Assembly: GCA_036850595.1 (NCBI GenBank)
Contig: CM072160.1
Coordinates: 14,487,906 to 14,551,905 of the forward strand
DNA: 64,000 bases
Source: Rhyacichthys aspro
Taxonomy: Eukaryota; Chordata; Actinopteri; Gobiiformes; Rhyacichthyidae
Direction of reading: 5' to 3'
Shown in pieces: positions 1 to 12,047 of this stretch. The position numbers were made by a program, and so were the translations under genes. The notes beneath the pieces are model-generated. The model saw only the letters and a list, made by a program, of their open reading frames with translations. It made no database searches and was not told the origin of the DNA. The stretch's first letter is position 1, and each line of letters begins with the position of its first letter.

Positions 1-80
1 TAGTGAAGGAGGACATGAAGTTAGTTGGTGTGAGAGAAGAAGATGCAGAGGATAGGGATAGATGGAGAAGAAGAAGGTGA
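1..80 (+). mobile_element. RTE-type LINE, extreme 3' end of the ORF (relic, cut by window edge)
   Basis: Read from base 3, the frame gives VKEDMKLVGVREEDAEDRDR followed by W, a run of four arginines and a TGA at 78-80. This matches my recollection of the C-terminal tail of fish RTE-class (Expander-like) reverse-transcriptase ORFs, where a 'KEDM..VGV.EEDAED' stretch precedes the stop and a GAA/AAG-rich tail. The usual Met-Ile-Arg-Cys-Gly-Asp stretch is missing, so the copy is deleted or eroded. The rest of the element would lie left of the window. It is a dead retrotransposon, not a host gene. The family assignment rests on memory of the motif. Confidence 0.55.
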
Positions 81-3000
81 TAAAAACACAAAATACTGCA
101 TACTGGAGGCTTTATTATTATTTTAATGATTGTAGATTTAACAGATACATGCTCCTGTTCAAGGTATGGCTGATGGTCTAGACGGCATGTTAACATTGAG
201 TCAAGGGTGGCAGAAGTTTTCAGTGACTGCAGCTTTAAGTAATAATTTTGTTACACAATTTCATTTCTGCTTGAATAAAGTAAAAGTAACAATATTCTTG
301 AGTAGATTTGGACCACTTTTCTCACCTGTCACCTCTTCAAGGGTTAAACTCCATCATGTGCCTAAATACCATAACACACATCAAAATCTCTCAACAGGAG
401 AAAATCCACAGTGCCCTTTAGTGAAATAAATCCTGACTTTATGTTGCATAGATAAAAGTGAATAAGGCTTGCTGGATGCACCGCAGACAGCTTGATGACG
501 ATGATAAATGACCCAGACGTGATGCTCCCTGCCTCTTGACACTACTTATTGCTCCGATCCCTGCTCTTTGTCTCCTCCCTATGTAGGTTTAAGTGCAGTG
601 GTCACCGAGGCACCTTAAAGAGCCTATTGTCGAGTGTGAATTATGTCCACGTCCTTATGATTACGACTAATAGTGATCCCAGCTGCTAAAAGCTTACACA
701 TACTCAATACGAAATATAGGGACGGTATGGATGCAAGCCAAGGCAATCTACTGTATAAAATCTATGCACACACTTCAGCGTGATTAATAAAACGGGCATG
801 TAACAGGTTGAGTTACATAGTGTTGGCCCATTATAGACCTTGCATTAAGGTTTGAACAGGGCCTTGGACTGTCTGAATATTGCTTACAACATGCAGTTAT
901 CGGGCTGGAATAAAAAGGAAATTATCTTTGAAGTGTTTCGTCAAATTGTTGCAGCGAGGTTGCAGCATGATTACTACTATTAGAATGTTTTGGAGCATTC
1001 ATTTATCTTATCATTTAACGGTAATATTCTCATGTAAAACTCTAAAAAAAAATACTCAATAGTTTGCTTTTATTCTGTGTGACACCTCCATCTCTGACAA
1101 TTTGGCTCCATGCATCTGTCAGTTTGTGTGGAATAAGACAGGGCGGTCTTGGAGGGAAACAGCGGCTGTTGTTCCAATCTTAATGCAGTATGTGTGAGCG
1201 ATATGCATGAGGGCTCATGAACCGTTTGATGGCTTCAATCTAAGCCGCGTGTCACATCTGGTGTCCGATGTGGCCACGCATACATTAGTGCATTTGTGTT
1301 TTATGTTGAACACTACTCAATCAAAGTGTCCTACAAAGCCAAGGAAGTAAGCACTACCTTTGAGTGAAGGCATAAATAGGACTTCCTTCCTTCTTGCGGT
1401 TGTTCGTTCATGCAAAGGGTCCAAATCTCAACTTTGCAGCCCTCAAGACACACTTTTATGTTTTTGGTTTTGATTTCACATCACACCCTTTGGCATTGTT
1501 AAATACTTTTGTCCTGGCGTGAAAGTATGTGAGCATGTGTAGTGTGCATGAAATAAAAATAACAATAGAAGTTGCTTTTTTATGGAACGCCAGGATGCAG
1601 CATAAATGACACACAAGGCTGACTTAAATGGGTGGTGAAATGGTGGTGGTCAGTATTTAGTTCTGTTTTGGGCTTTCAGTTGTCTACTCAAAGACCAACA
1701 TAATACAAAGACATCAAACGCGTCACATCTGATCTGTGCTGATGTAAGATGCTCGTCTTGCTTGGAGGCTATTGAGAGAAAGGGAAGAAAGAAGTACAGA
1801 AGTGAGGAGACTAAGATAGCTCAAGTTGAAAAGACCAAGAAACATTCACATTTGCATTGCACATAGCTTTAAGTATGAAGATGCTGCACGGAGATATTAA
1901 CAAAAAAGAAAATGGAACTGCTACAAAGTGCTTGGATTAGATAACAGCAAAAACAGATTGAAAAGGAGAAAGACGAGCAAAAAAAAAAAATGATGAGGAG
2001 ATGAAAAAAGGGAGAAGAGTGAGTGGGATGTGGAGGATTACTCAGGGTCTATTGAGCTGCAGCTGTATCTATTGTGATGTGATGTGTCTATGGTCCCCTT
2101 GAAGGAAACATGCTAGGATGAATAATAGATGACACAACATACGCAGGCATGTGTAAAGACGCACAACGCGTGTTTATTTTGGAGTCTTTATTGACCGACC
2201 CTTTTTTTCCAACCTTTTGGAGACATAACCGTGACTGACTGGTGGTTGAGGTTTTTCAAGGTCTGTATTGTTGTGTTGTTGTCCTGGTGTGGTGCTTCAG
2301 CTCATGTCCAGACACAAATGACCATGCTGATGGGTTTTTTTTAGGGAAATGTATATGTGTCCCTAAAACATTCCCTATTTGAAATCACGCAATTATAATT
2401 AAATTTAAAAATAATAACAAAAACATCTGCTTACATCCTGATTTCAAGTGTCAAAAGAAGAATTACATGTTTGAAAGGAATATAGCATACATATCTAAAG
2501 TATAATAGGACTAATGAATGACTATGAAGGTGTGAGGATTACTTAAAATGAAAAAAAAAAAATTAAAACAAGTGCGTTATTACTTGATGTATTTAGTTTT
2601 GAGTCCATTTAATACATTTAGAACAAGTGACTCTACTAACTATTTAGCAAACCTAATTTATAAAAACTTCTTTTTTAATATGCACTGTTGGGTTTTATAG
2701 TGTAGAGATACTTCTAATGCAGCACTAAAATAATACAGTCCAACAGTGCTGGGTAATATAAGCTGTAATGTAATTTCTGGTGTATCAAATTCTGTCAAAT
2801 ACTCATGTGATTGGCTGTAACGAACCTTTGCAATAAGTAGCGCAGTGGAAACAGCTTCATCTCCGAGCCTCAGGTCTGTCTCTGTAGATTTAAAACAGAA
2901 ATATGAGTATGATGGCTGCCGAGAGACAGTAGGAAAGAAGTTACAGAAACCAAAGTTGCAGTTTTGCACAACATTAAGGCTTGACAGATACGACCGTGAT

Positions 3001-3419
3001 TTTAGTGGCAGCAAAAGAGCTCATCACGATCCTTCATTTGATATATGTACAACTCAATTTCACCCAAAATGTCACTTAAACCCTAATGGTTCTCACAGGC
3101 AGAAAGACAGATGGAGGGAACTTGAGTGGAAACGGGAACTATTTAGTAATGGCGCAGCACATGACTAATCTCCAGCTGGCAGTTACCCATCCACCACCAT
3201 TTTTAGTCTTATGCCATTCATTTCCCAACACCAGCACATCTGTGGAATTTGCTCTGCTTGCCTTTAAATACCATGGCTTCACACGGCAAAGGTTAGTAGC
3301 TCGCCATATTTGTTTTTGCGTAACGGATAATTCATCGCTGACCTGTCCATTTTCTCAACACTGAAAGCTGTATTTTATTGATATAACACTATAAATTTGC
3401 CAGCTGCTTCACATTTTTA
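81..3419. other. Non-coding stretch, no gene seen
   Basis: AT-rich sequence with an A12 run at 1979-1990. The longest open frames (about 110-118 codons near 2658-3168) overlap on opposite strands, have ordinary composition and lack splice or repeat signatures, so they look like chance. No RNA gene or structured repeat was recognised. Confidence 0.6.
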
Positions 3420-3560
3420 TTGTTCCATTAAGCGTGTGTCGGTGAAACGCGCGGTGCAGCAGGGGCTGATTTAAACGTGTGGCTTAGGACAGCAGAATAA
3501 TTGTTAATCAGCACCCAAAGGCTCCGATGCAAATAAGCACACTGCGATTATATTTATAAC
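3420..3560. promoter_or_regulatory. Candidate conserved non-coding element with POU octamer
   Basis: This block contains an exact octamer ATGCAAAT at 3537-3544, a TTGTTAATCA homeodomain/HNF1-like word just upstream, and several CpGs (GAAACGCGCGG) in an otherwise CpG-poor region. Such mixed, non-repetitive texture is common in vertebrate developmental enhancers. No conservation could be measured here, so this is only a texture-based candidate. Confidence 0.25.
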
Positions 3561-6500
3561 CATGTTAAATATTAAACATGATAGTAACGAGGCTACTGAC
3601 ATTTAGTGATACACAAACTCGTAAAAGTCAATTGTGCCGGAGCGCCCAGCGGAGAGAGAGACACCAAACGAGAGGCTATAATTGGATGCTGCAGACTTAC
3701 CACTCAGCATTAGTTGATATACACAGTTCATATATCTCAAAGTCGCCCCCCTACAGCTTTTTTTTTTTCTTTGCTGCGCTCAAGCTTTACCTGCATCTCA
3801 TCAGTGGCACCGGACTGGAACTGTTTGATGCACGATACATCTTCGGGATACAGATACGAACAAATGAAAAACAGAAAGAGGGAAAATTGTGGAGCACTAT
3901 TCAGCAGGTTCCAAAATGATAAAGCAAAACAGAAAATACCTCTGGCAATTTACATAGAAATGGCCGCGGCTGTGTGCGCGATGTAAACTCCTGCTGTATC
4001 TACACCGCACTGAGGCACTTCCTACCGAGCCAGAAGAAGTGTAGGAGTGTATATAGGTTTATTGATCTATTGAGTTGTGATGCATTGCTTTTTGACAACG
4101 TGGTTATACAACTTTAGTTCCATCTTAATGCAATCTAGCACAGAGGGCTGTCTCACGGGCCGACCAGGGACAGAGCAGGAGAAATCCATCGTGGAGGGAG
4201 ACAGTTAAGGTGAAGGACTAAACTTAATGGAGGCAAACACAATTCTGCTTCCACCACCAGCTTGGAATATTGATAATTGCTTATTTAAAAAAAGCGAGTC
4301 AGCTTTTAGACACGTTGTTAAATGGTGCAAAGCTAACCTAAATAAGATGACGGCAGATAAGTCCAAGGATGCGCTTAAAGCTTGGTGGCCTTGACGATTG
4401 AATTAATAATTGAACCTCACAGGGTGCTGGTGGACTGTCAGACCTGTTTTCAAAGTTTTTACAAAATACATTCACTTTTTCTAGCTTTTTCTACAGATTC
4501 ACTGGCCTTAGTTGATTTTCACCAAAGAACACTAACAGGACTAAACGGAAGAAGATGACGGAATTTATAAATGCATGCATTAATATTACATTTAAGGTGT
4601 TCAGTGTTTATGCAAACCCACATAGAGCTGTACTGGGTCTGGTATCTTTTGGTGGAAATTGTTGGGCCAATCACAACCATTTATCTCTGATACCACATTG
4701 CATTGCTTTTTATGAATGGTTGTTAAATATATGTTTTTCAAATTGGTTTAGAGGACGTTTATCCTTCCAATCCTTACAGAATAGAATAGAAAAGGAATCA
4801 GAATGGAGAGCTAGCCTAATGAAAACTGTCTAACATGAAAACGAACCCTATACAAGGTTTGAAAGTTATAGATACAAAGTTTAAAGTTATAGGATTATGA
4901 CTACATCTCAATTGTTTTGATTGTAAGAGATTGTTGTAGAACGCAAACGCTTTCGAACCACAGTAGTATTTTAGGAATTACACTCAAACTCATTTCACAT
5001 ATGATCCAATCAGTTGGTATATTGTTTTCCTCGTGTAGAATGAGAGGACCCTCATGCAGTCAGCATGTGCCGGGGTCATTCATTTCAATAGCCCTTGATT
5101 TTCACCATTACAGTAGTTGTATTAAAATTAAACATCCCACACTCAATGTCTCCATATGTCAAGTGTTTATTCAATGATGATGTTGCCTTTTTAAGATCAT
5201 TGTTCCTTCTGCTGAGCGTTTTAACCAACCTGCAATAAACACTAACGTGAACCTACCTAACCAAGTGTTATATTGTGCCACAGAACAAATACTGATCTGT
5301 TGCACTAAAACATCAGTCTGTGCAGGATGCAAAGGAAAAAGAGTTTCTTCCATTGACCCAGGTCATCCAACTGGAAGCATCCTGGGATGAGAGAACCTTG
5401 GCTAAAGTAGGCCACCATCTTAAAGTTCACTGGAAATAGCCAGTTTTACCTTGAGACCTACCTGTGTTCTGTTTTTAACTCTTAGTGCACAGTGTGACAG
5501 TACCATGGGACAAAGCTGTTAATGCACAGAAGATGACGTAGTGACATAGTCTTCTGTAAAAAGATGGAAAACATTTCATGATTAGCAAGTCACACATGAG
5601 TAAAAGTATTCACCTTAGTAGTCGATTTCTGTCATTTACCTTCCAGAACTTGATTTGTAGGTTTTCTAAGTCCATTAAACCATGTTTCCATTTAGGGGAC
5701 AGTATGGGTTGGTTTCCATGAATGCAGACTTTCAAAACATGGATGCGTTCCCATTAATCACAATAAAGAAGACAGTTAACTTGTTTATAGGAAAAGGTTA
5801 TAACTACTATCTTGAAAGCTGCGCCTCTTTCCTACAAATAACCTACAATATTTTTAATTCAAAAGCATGAGTCATACAACACCTACACTATCTAAAACCG
5901 GAAAAAAGCTCTGTCTAATAAACACTAGTATAACATCTTGGGATGTGGCTGCTTACCAGAAAAGGGACGTGCTTTATTTGAGAATTGTCTTATTGTATTT
6001 CTGCTACTTCTTTTTTTACCCAGCTTAGGCTTCTTTATTGTCCAATCAACAGTCTGCAGTGTTCAGCTCTAGCCTTTAGAAAGCAGACCACACAGACAGA
6101 CCCAAAAACCAAGGGATGCTATTTTTGGAACGCTTTCTACCCCTTTTGACAGCGGAAACTGACATGCACTGATACAGGCTGTTCCATACTACCCCAACAG
6201 AAACAGAAGGCTTTTAAGACGTTTATAGAGAACTTATCAATTTGCAAAAACTAGTTTGTCACTCTCAATTGACCACCATTCATAATTTTCCCATTAGGTG
6301 TGACTTTAAGAAGAAAATATTCAGAAATATAAAGAGCATACCGTAGTCTTACACATGATACGATAAGGATTAGGAATAAAAACGTGTCTCAACATATGTC
6401 AGCTGTAGCGTGACTTCAAATTAGAACTTTCACTTTGTAATTCTCAACAGAAAATCCCATTTCCTTGTGCCGGGAGGAAGAAATGAGCCCATTGTTGGAT

Positions 6501-7535
6501 TAGAATCATGTGTAGGTTTAAGGTTTAAGCTTCAGATTGCCCTTTGGCTGTTACATTGTCAGCAGGAGAGGGAAAACGCTGATGCATTTTATTTGTATTG
6601 GCCCAGAATTAGATGAAGGCGAGATTGAAGTGTGTTGAATTTGGAGTCTTTTAGGGGTTGAACATAAAAGTGCACTTCAGCAGTGTATTGGTTTATGGGC
6701 TGGATGGAAGATATACACATATAATGGCAACTGAAGTCAATGTGGGAAGTTAAGCGTTGTAAGGGTTTTGTGTAGAAATGTCACGCCGAACAATGCACTC
6801 GAGTGGATTTTATGTTTTGTGTTGTGTTCCTGTTAAATACTTTATAACAAGGGCGTCTTAAAGAAAAAAAGCTGTGTGATTTGTTCACGTCTACAGCTTT
6901 CCTCAATGTATATTTATTTTATTGTCAATATCATCAACATTAATTACATTTATCACATGCATTATGGATGATGGATGCATAGCTTATTGAGTCAGTCTTT
7001 CACAGCTCCCGGTTTATAGTGTTGGGAGATGTATTTTTTCCACTTTCCACTGATAAATCTTGAATAAATGTTCCCATAAAAGGCAGCCATATCGATCTAA
7101 GTAAACCATTTCCTTGCGATAATGGATAATATTTTCTATCCTATAAACATAATAGCTGTTTTGAATTGTGCTTTTTTCAGGGCATGCATATATATATTGC
7201 AAAGAGAAATAAATATTTATGCCTTAAGTGTACAGAAATAATAACCCTTTTCATTATCCCCAAAAGATTTGTTTGTAAAGTCTGCTTAAAAGGAACACTA
7301 TCTGTTGTCTGAGGCATTTCTTGGTGAGATATATTTGTGCTTTGGGACCAGGGAAGAGAGTCTAACTGCACTGTTTACTATTTTCATTCTGCCAGTGTTT
7401 AAAGAGCATTTATCATCGTGGATTCTTTTTTTCCTGTTCCTGACGCTTTTCAAAACTTTTCTCCAAACTTGCTTAGTCCAAATTTGTTTTGAAAGAAATG
7501 ATGGGTGTTTGTGTTATAGATGGTATTTGCCCTGT
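3561..7535. other. Non-coding stretch, no gene seen
   Basis: Unique-looking AT-rich DNA. Open frames of up to 113 codons near 3578-3986 run through a T-rich tract and carry phenylalanine runs, which marks them as compositional. A short direct repeat (AAAGTTATAG, twice near 4863-4892) is the only local structure noted. Confidence 0.6.
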
Positions 7536-7539
7536 CTGT

Positions 7540-8060
7540 ATGTTCATATTGATGTGCTCACGCTGCGTGCATGGCTCTCGGGGCATTATTAAGTGCTGCT
7601 TGCTAAAGGGCCTGTCATTATTGAGTAAGCTGATGACACCCATGTGTGCCTGTGACCCATATTTGTGCTGTTAACGCTGCTTTTTCATCACTACCATGAC
7701 TGGAAAGATATTGACTGTCCGTTTACTGTTGCCAGAAACACTTTGTACGTAATAATTCAAGCATCCCTATCATGTCACATACTTTATTGCTTACATTTAA
7801 AACTTCTTGACTTATAGTTTTTGTCGCCAGTGTGCTTTAACAGTCATTTGTGTCCGTCAGCCTGTGAGTGAGCAGTTTGTGAACAGCAGCAGGTTTTACC
7901 CAAGAGACTTACCTCGAAAGTGACAGCTAATCGCTTAGTGTGTTCGCATTACTCTGCTAATGAGGCCAGCAGCTTGAGATTTGTGGGAGTTTAACGAGGA
8001 GAAGGACGGTGGGCCGGCCGACAGCTTTCACTCTCATTTCCCCATAAATCCATACTCACA
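7540..8060. promoter_or_regulatory. Candidate enhancer-like block
   Basis: Two non-repetitive sub-blocks (about 7540-7690 and 7860-8060) with words such as GGGCATTATTAA, CATTATTGAG and TCTGCTAATGAGG, plus a small GGGCCGGCCG patch near 8011. They have the look of conserved non-coding DNA. There is no coding potential. The call depends on cross-species alignment that I cannot run. Confidence 0.2.
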
Positions 8061-8151
8061 TATGCACACAGAACCTTTAATTAATTTGTTTTACAGGGAA
8101 ATTGACACCCCGCTGGTACGACTAGCTTTTAATGAGTAGCATGTTCCCTAT

Positions 8152-8187
8152 ACACATTGCACATTATGCAGATGATGTGCAATGTGT
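8152..8187. repeat. Perfect 13-bp inverted repeat with 10-nt loop
   Basis: The arm ACACATTGCACAT (8152-8164) is followed after TATGCAGATG by its exact reverse complement ATGTGCAATGTGT (8175-8187). Each arm carries a TTGCACAT / ATGTGCAAT word resembling half of a C/EBP-ATF composite site, so it could be a paired binding site, or simply a small fold-back. Confidence 0.8.
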
Positions 8188-8682
8188 TAAAGGTCGAAAA
8201 CCTTCACTGAAATCTCTCCTGTGAAATATGCTCTTCTTCACCTTCTATTGTAGATTAACATGGTAATTTGTGAACCTAAATGATTGAGTCTATATAGCTT
8301 AAAGAAAAGTTACCCATGAAAGTTTCTTATATGCACGATTATGAAAAGAAAAAAAATCTTAGCATAATAGAGATTATTTTGAGTCCCACAAATAATATTT
8401 TAAAAACTATTTGAGGTGGTCTGAGTTTGCCTATTTATAAGCCCCAGATCCTGCATATATATATATAAGCTGGGTAGGCAAAATCTTGAAAGATCTGGCT
8501 TTATGTTGGTGTTACAAACTGAATAATAATATAAACCACACACAGTTCTCTTTCTGTAATTTCACAATGCATCAAAAGTAACATGAGAGCTGCCATGTTT
8601 TTACAGAAATATTGATTAATTGCTTTGAGTTTTTATTGACAATTTTTTTTGTCATTTTCTCTTTACCGCTATTCTACATACT

Positions 8683-8721
8683 GCACCTTTAAAATGTACA
8701 AAGAGACATTTTAAAGTGTGC
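8683..8721. repeat. Inverted repeat, 15 bp with one bulge
   Basis: CTTTAAAATGT (8687-8697) pairs perfectly with ACATTTTAAAG (8706-8716) across an 8-nt loop. After a single bulged T, GCAC pairs with GTGC outside it. It may be the core of a decayed miniature element or a chance fold-back in AT-rich DNA. Confidence 0.7.
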
Positions 8722-9083
8722 CGTTGTGTCACACTGACTCCAAGTGTACATATACAGTATATTCAATGGAGATTTTTGAGGTTTTTTTTCAGCTCTATAC
8801 TTTTTACCTTAGGCTAAAAAAGCCTATTTGTAAACATACATTATTTTATTTTATTTTTGTACATTTTGGAAACCAATTCAAATCAGGTGTTCAATATATT
8901 ATTAAAGCCACATATTAAAAAAAAAAAAAAAAAGTATCTCCATCCATTCTCTCTAAGGCTGTTATTGCACAGATTTGCCAGAGAATTAATATTTATTTCT
9001 TTCCTTTTGAGCTTTTATCTTACAATGTAAACAACTGTTAAATCCCCCCAAAATAATTTGTGCCTTCTTCTCTTTTGTTGCAG

Positions 9084-9157
9084 AGCCAGTGATCAAGAGG
9101 AAAGCGACGCATCTGAAGTTAAAAGGAAATCAACAGCGACAAGGCAAAACAAAGTAG
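9084..9157 (+). CDS. Candidate last coding exon (basic 23-residue tail), gene unknown
   Basis: A pyrimidine-rich stretch ending TTTTGTTGCAG (9073-9083) is a good 3' splice acceptor. In phase 'AG|CCA' the exon would encode 23 residues, PVIKRKATHLKLKGNQQRQG then KTK, before TAG at 9155-9157. About nine residues are Lys, Arg or His, a composition seen in heparin-binding or nuclear-localising tails. The following kilobase resembles a 3' UTR ending in AATAAA at 10134. A second phase stays open to 9279 and cannot be excluded. I do not recognise the protein, and no upstream exon was identified. It could equally be a chance acceptor. Confidence 0.25.
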
Positions 9158-10139
9158 CAGGGCGTCAATCAGACAAAATTCCGTCAAGGCTTCATTCACA
9201 TCAATTATGTCACTTAGCATCACCATTAGCATCAGTCAGAACAGACGACTGGGGAGTACTGTGGATTTATTTGATGTGAAGATAAATGTCAGAGAATAGA
9301 GACAAGGTATTGATCTCTGTCTCTAGCCTGGCCAGTCAGACCCATTTACTATTCGCTCTGCATTGAAAAGGGTTCCAATAATTACCATGGTGGAATGCTT
9401 TTCCATTTGTTTAAGCAGAGCAATCTAAAAGGATTTTATTTTGTCTGTTTTCTGCGCAATTATTGAAATTGGCTCAATTATTCTAAATTAAATGCAATCA
9501 AATCTGTTTAATTTCAAACCTTGTCTCTGTTCTTTTGGTTTAGGCTCACTTTAGTCTTGATTGGCCTGGTCCTAACTACACTGGAATAAAGTAGACCACT
9601 CCCACATCTCCCTCCATTATCATCACCGCCTCAGTGTTAACGTTAATATTACATGCCGTGACGGATCGTGCGGGTCATACCTCATTTAAACGTATTATTT
9701 CCGAAGCGCTGCACCCTCGTACCCCTCGGAACAGAAATCCCTTTATATCACAGGTGCTCTGTGCTCGGATCTCATCCTGTCGCACTCTGACCGGAGGTTA
9801 TTGAGTCATTTACAGGTGCCATTGAACGAAGGAACTAGCGATGTGTGTGAACGAGCGCGAGTTCCGTCTGTGCACATTATTTCATTCCTTCACTTGTCCT
9901 ACCGTCATCGTTGTCGCCGTCCCCTGCAGAAATGTTTGACAGAACAGGTTGGACAAATAAAAAAGAAGACAGAGAACCTGAAACCTTATGACCCCACACA
10001 AGCCCCCTCACCCCTCCTCCGACTGTGCTCCCCTCACGTTTTCTTTTGGCTTTATCTTTTGTAAATGTACATAAGGCAATTTGAAATTATATAGTTTTGT
10101 ACATGTAATTTTTATGGTGTGTGGATATTTTCTAATAAA
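9158..10139 (+). other. Candidate 3' UTR with poly(A) signal
   Basis: After the candidate stop at 9155 the sequence has two AATAAA signals (9585-9590 and 10134-10139). The second is followed 35-60 bases later by a GT-rich element (GGCTGGCTGTTTTGTTTTGT), which is the expected layout of a cleavage/polyadenylation site. The stretch at 10050-10130 is rich in TGTAAATG and TGTACATG words typical of vertebrate 3' UTRs. An additional acceptor-like TTTTGGTTTAG at 9533-9543 and a CpG-richer patch at 9640-9870 complicate the picture. Transcript data would decide it. Confidence 0.3.
10134..10139 (+). terminator. Candidate polyadenylation signal AATAAA
   Basis: Canonical hexamer in TCTAATAAAAC with a GT-rich downstream element at about 10176-10196. 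It fits the right end of the candidate 3' UTR that starts near 9158. Confidence 0.35.
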
Positions 10140-10602
10140 ACAAATCAAAAAAATGGATGATTTTCTAAGAGGCTTGGGCTGGCTGTTTTGTTTTGTCATT
10201 TTCTTTCGTCTCTGTAATTACACTGCGGTAAACATGTAATTATCCGGGTCAAAGATAGCATCTGTACAGAGAGGGTCGCCATTGTCTGCAGTGATTGTAC
10301 ACAGCGAAACTGGCAGTAATTATATGTTTCAACCCAAAGAGATGCAACTGAAACTTGGAAGTGTAGTTAATCCTTGGGTGGAAGCATTCAGCAAATAGCA
10401 TTTTCTTTATATCATGACGACTTCATACATGTACGGCGGCCCACATGGCTCGACACAAGACAAAAATGAAAACACAAATAAATAAGCCACAAAAAGAGCA
10501 GACGAACAAACTAGTTTCGTAAGTTACTTTGATTCATTAACTTTAGAGTCACTGTGCAGTCATCGCAAAGACACACTTGGCTTTATATGTGATTTTTTTG
10601 TA

Positions 10603-10640
10603 CAGTACTTTGCAAAAGTTACAGGCAAGTGTGGAAAAAA
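10603..10640. mobile_element. Solo terminus of a Tc1/mariner-like miniature element
   Basis: TA followed by CAGTACTTTGCAAAAGTTAC and then AGGCAAGTGTGG closely matches the left terminal inverted repeat of the element at 12271 (CAGTACTGTGCAAAGGTTTT AGGGAGTGTGG, split here for readability). No matching right end was found in the next 1.5 kb, so only one end survives or the element was deleted internally. Confidence 0.55.
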
Positions 10641-11400
10641 TTTGACTAAAAGCACTTCCATTCACAGCCTACAAGATAGTGAGCAGAAAGGTGAATGGAA
10701 TAAATCACAGCTAAAAATCCAAAATGGCGCTTTTTTACTTAAGATTCTTTCGGGAATATTTGGCTGCTCCATTTTAAAAAGCTTTACAGACTTTTTAACA
10801 AAAACAAATCTGTAAATACTGTTCATTAAGCTTACCACATATCACTCTATTTTCTATTATTTCACACAGCTATTATTCAGTGCCTTTTATTGTTTAGCCG
10901 AATGTGGAAGTTTGTAACATAACATCTATTTCTTAGACTTTCAAAAATCAAGTCCCAGAAGTTAACCCCCATTATTTGCCCAGCACTTCTATATCCCATC
11001 CTTCTCCTTCCTTGAACCACTTTTTGTACCAAGCAATGCATAAAGACACCAACAAGAGCTGCAATTTCAAAGATGAACTGAGCCGGCCTCCAATCAACCA
11101 ATTTCACCGCTTCCAACACATCACTTAGTGCCTTTTTAGCACCAATTGCAAGGTGCCATGACCAACACATAATCAATGTTATCCACCTTAACCAGCGAGT
11201 GGTCATAATGATCGTAATGGCAGCTGCTGTGAGAATATTCTCCACTCATTACCAGACGAAGATATACAGTTATCCAATTACTGCAGATTGCTTTGTAGAA
11301 TGCTGTGTTTTACAATGTTTGGGAAGGTTTGCCATCTACAAATCCATACCAATTAAACTCTCCTTTATATATTCATCCTCTGTGAAAATGTATGCAATTA
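10641..11400. other. Non-coding stretch with a 122-codon antisense open frame
   Basis: The complement of 11245-10877 stays open for 122 codons with no stop and no low-complexity bias. It lacks an acceptor, a donor, or any domain I recognise. The + strand here (AATGCATAAAGACACC, GCCGGCCTCCAATCAACC) also resembles conserved non-coding DNA. I do not call a gene. Confidence 0.4.
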
Positions 11401-11479
11401 TCTTCTGCCTTAATGCCCTGATGAAATGCCCCGATCTTCTTTAAAAGGAAAGTGTGAGCTGGCGATATGTGCAGTCTTG

Positions 11480-11858
11480 TGCTTCCATCTTGTTCTGTCT
11501 TGTTACTACTTCCTGTATCTAACCCAAATCTGTCCTTCTCCTCTGCGCCCCCTGCTCTATTATCTCACCCTATCACTTTCCCCTGCACATTTCTATTCCC
11601 ATCAGCCCCTTCCTCGAGCTACTCTCTTTCATTCTCTTCTCTCCTAACCCCAATCCCCTCGCCTTTTTTTCTCTTTTTTTTTTTTCCTCCTTCCTTCTCA
11701 ACTTTAATACCCAATCTGCTCTGCACAACTCCTTTCCTCTCCCCGCTCGCTCCACGTCACGCCTCAGTTCTGTGCTCGTCGGGAGTTGGCAGGCAGCCAG
11801 CTTCAGATCTGCTCCCAACATTTCAGTCTCCACCTTCGCTCTCAGTGCCACCTGTAAG
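11480..11858 (+). promoter_or_regulatory. Long pyrimidine tract followed by a strong splice donor
   Basis: About 290 bases (11480-11770) are predominantly C and T on the + strand. They are followed by less biased sequence containing CTCGTCGGGAGTTGGCAGGC and then CAGTGCCACCT|GTAAGTGTCA with a near-perfect donor at 11853. The layout would suit a non-coding first exon downstream of a TATA-less promoter. Equally, the tract may be an ordinary polypyrimidine repeat. The long open frame here reflects the lack of purine-containing stop codons. Confidence 0.2.
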
Positions 11859-12047
11859 TGTCATCGCTCCTCTGTCTTTTCCCATATCTACACTGGGAGC
11901 AGAAGGAATTCAAATGGGTATGTATTTATATATGTCAAAGATAAGAGTTGCATTAGTAGAGCACTGCACTGTTAAAAATGTCTGTTATAATCCTAGCATT
12001 TTGGCTACAAAATCACACCGAGACATTTCTATACTTTCATTTCCTTT

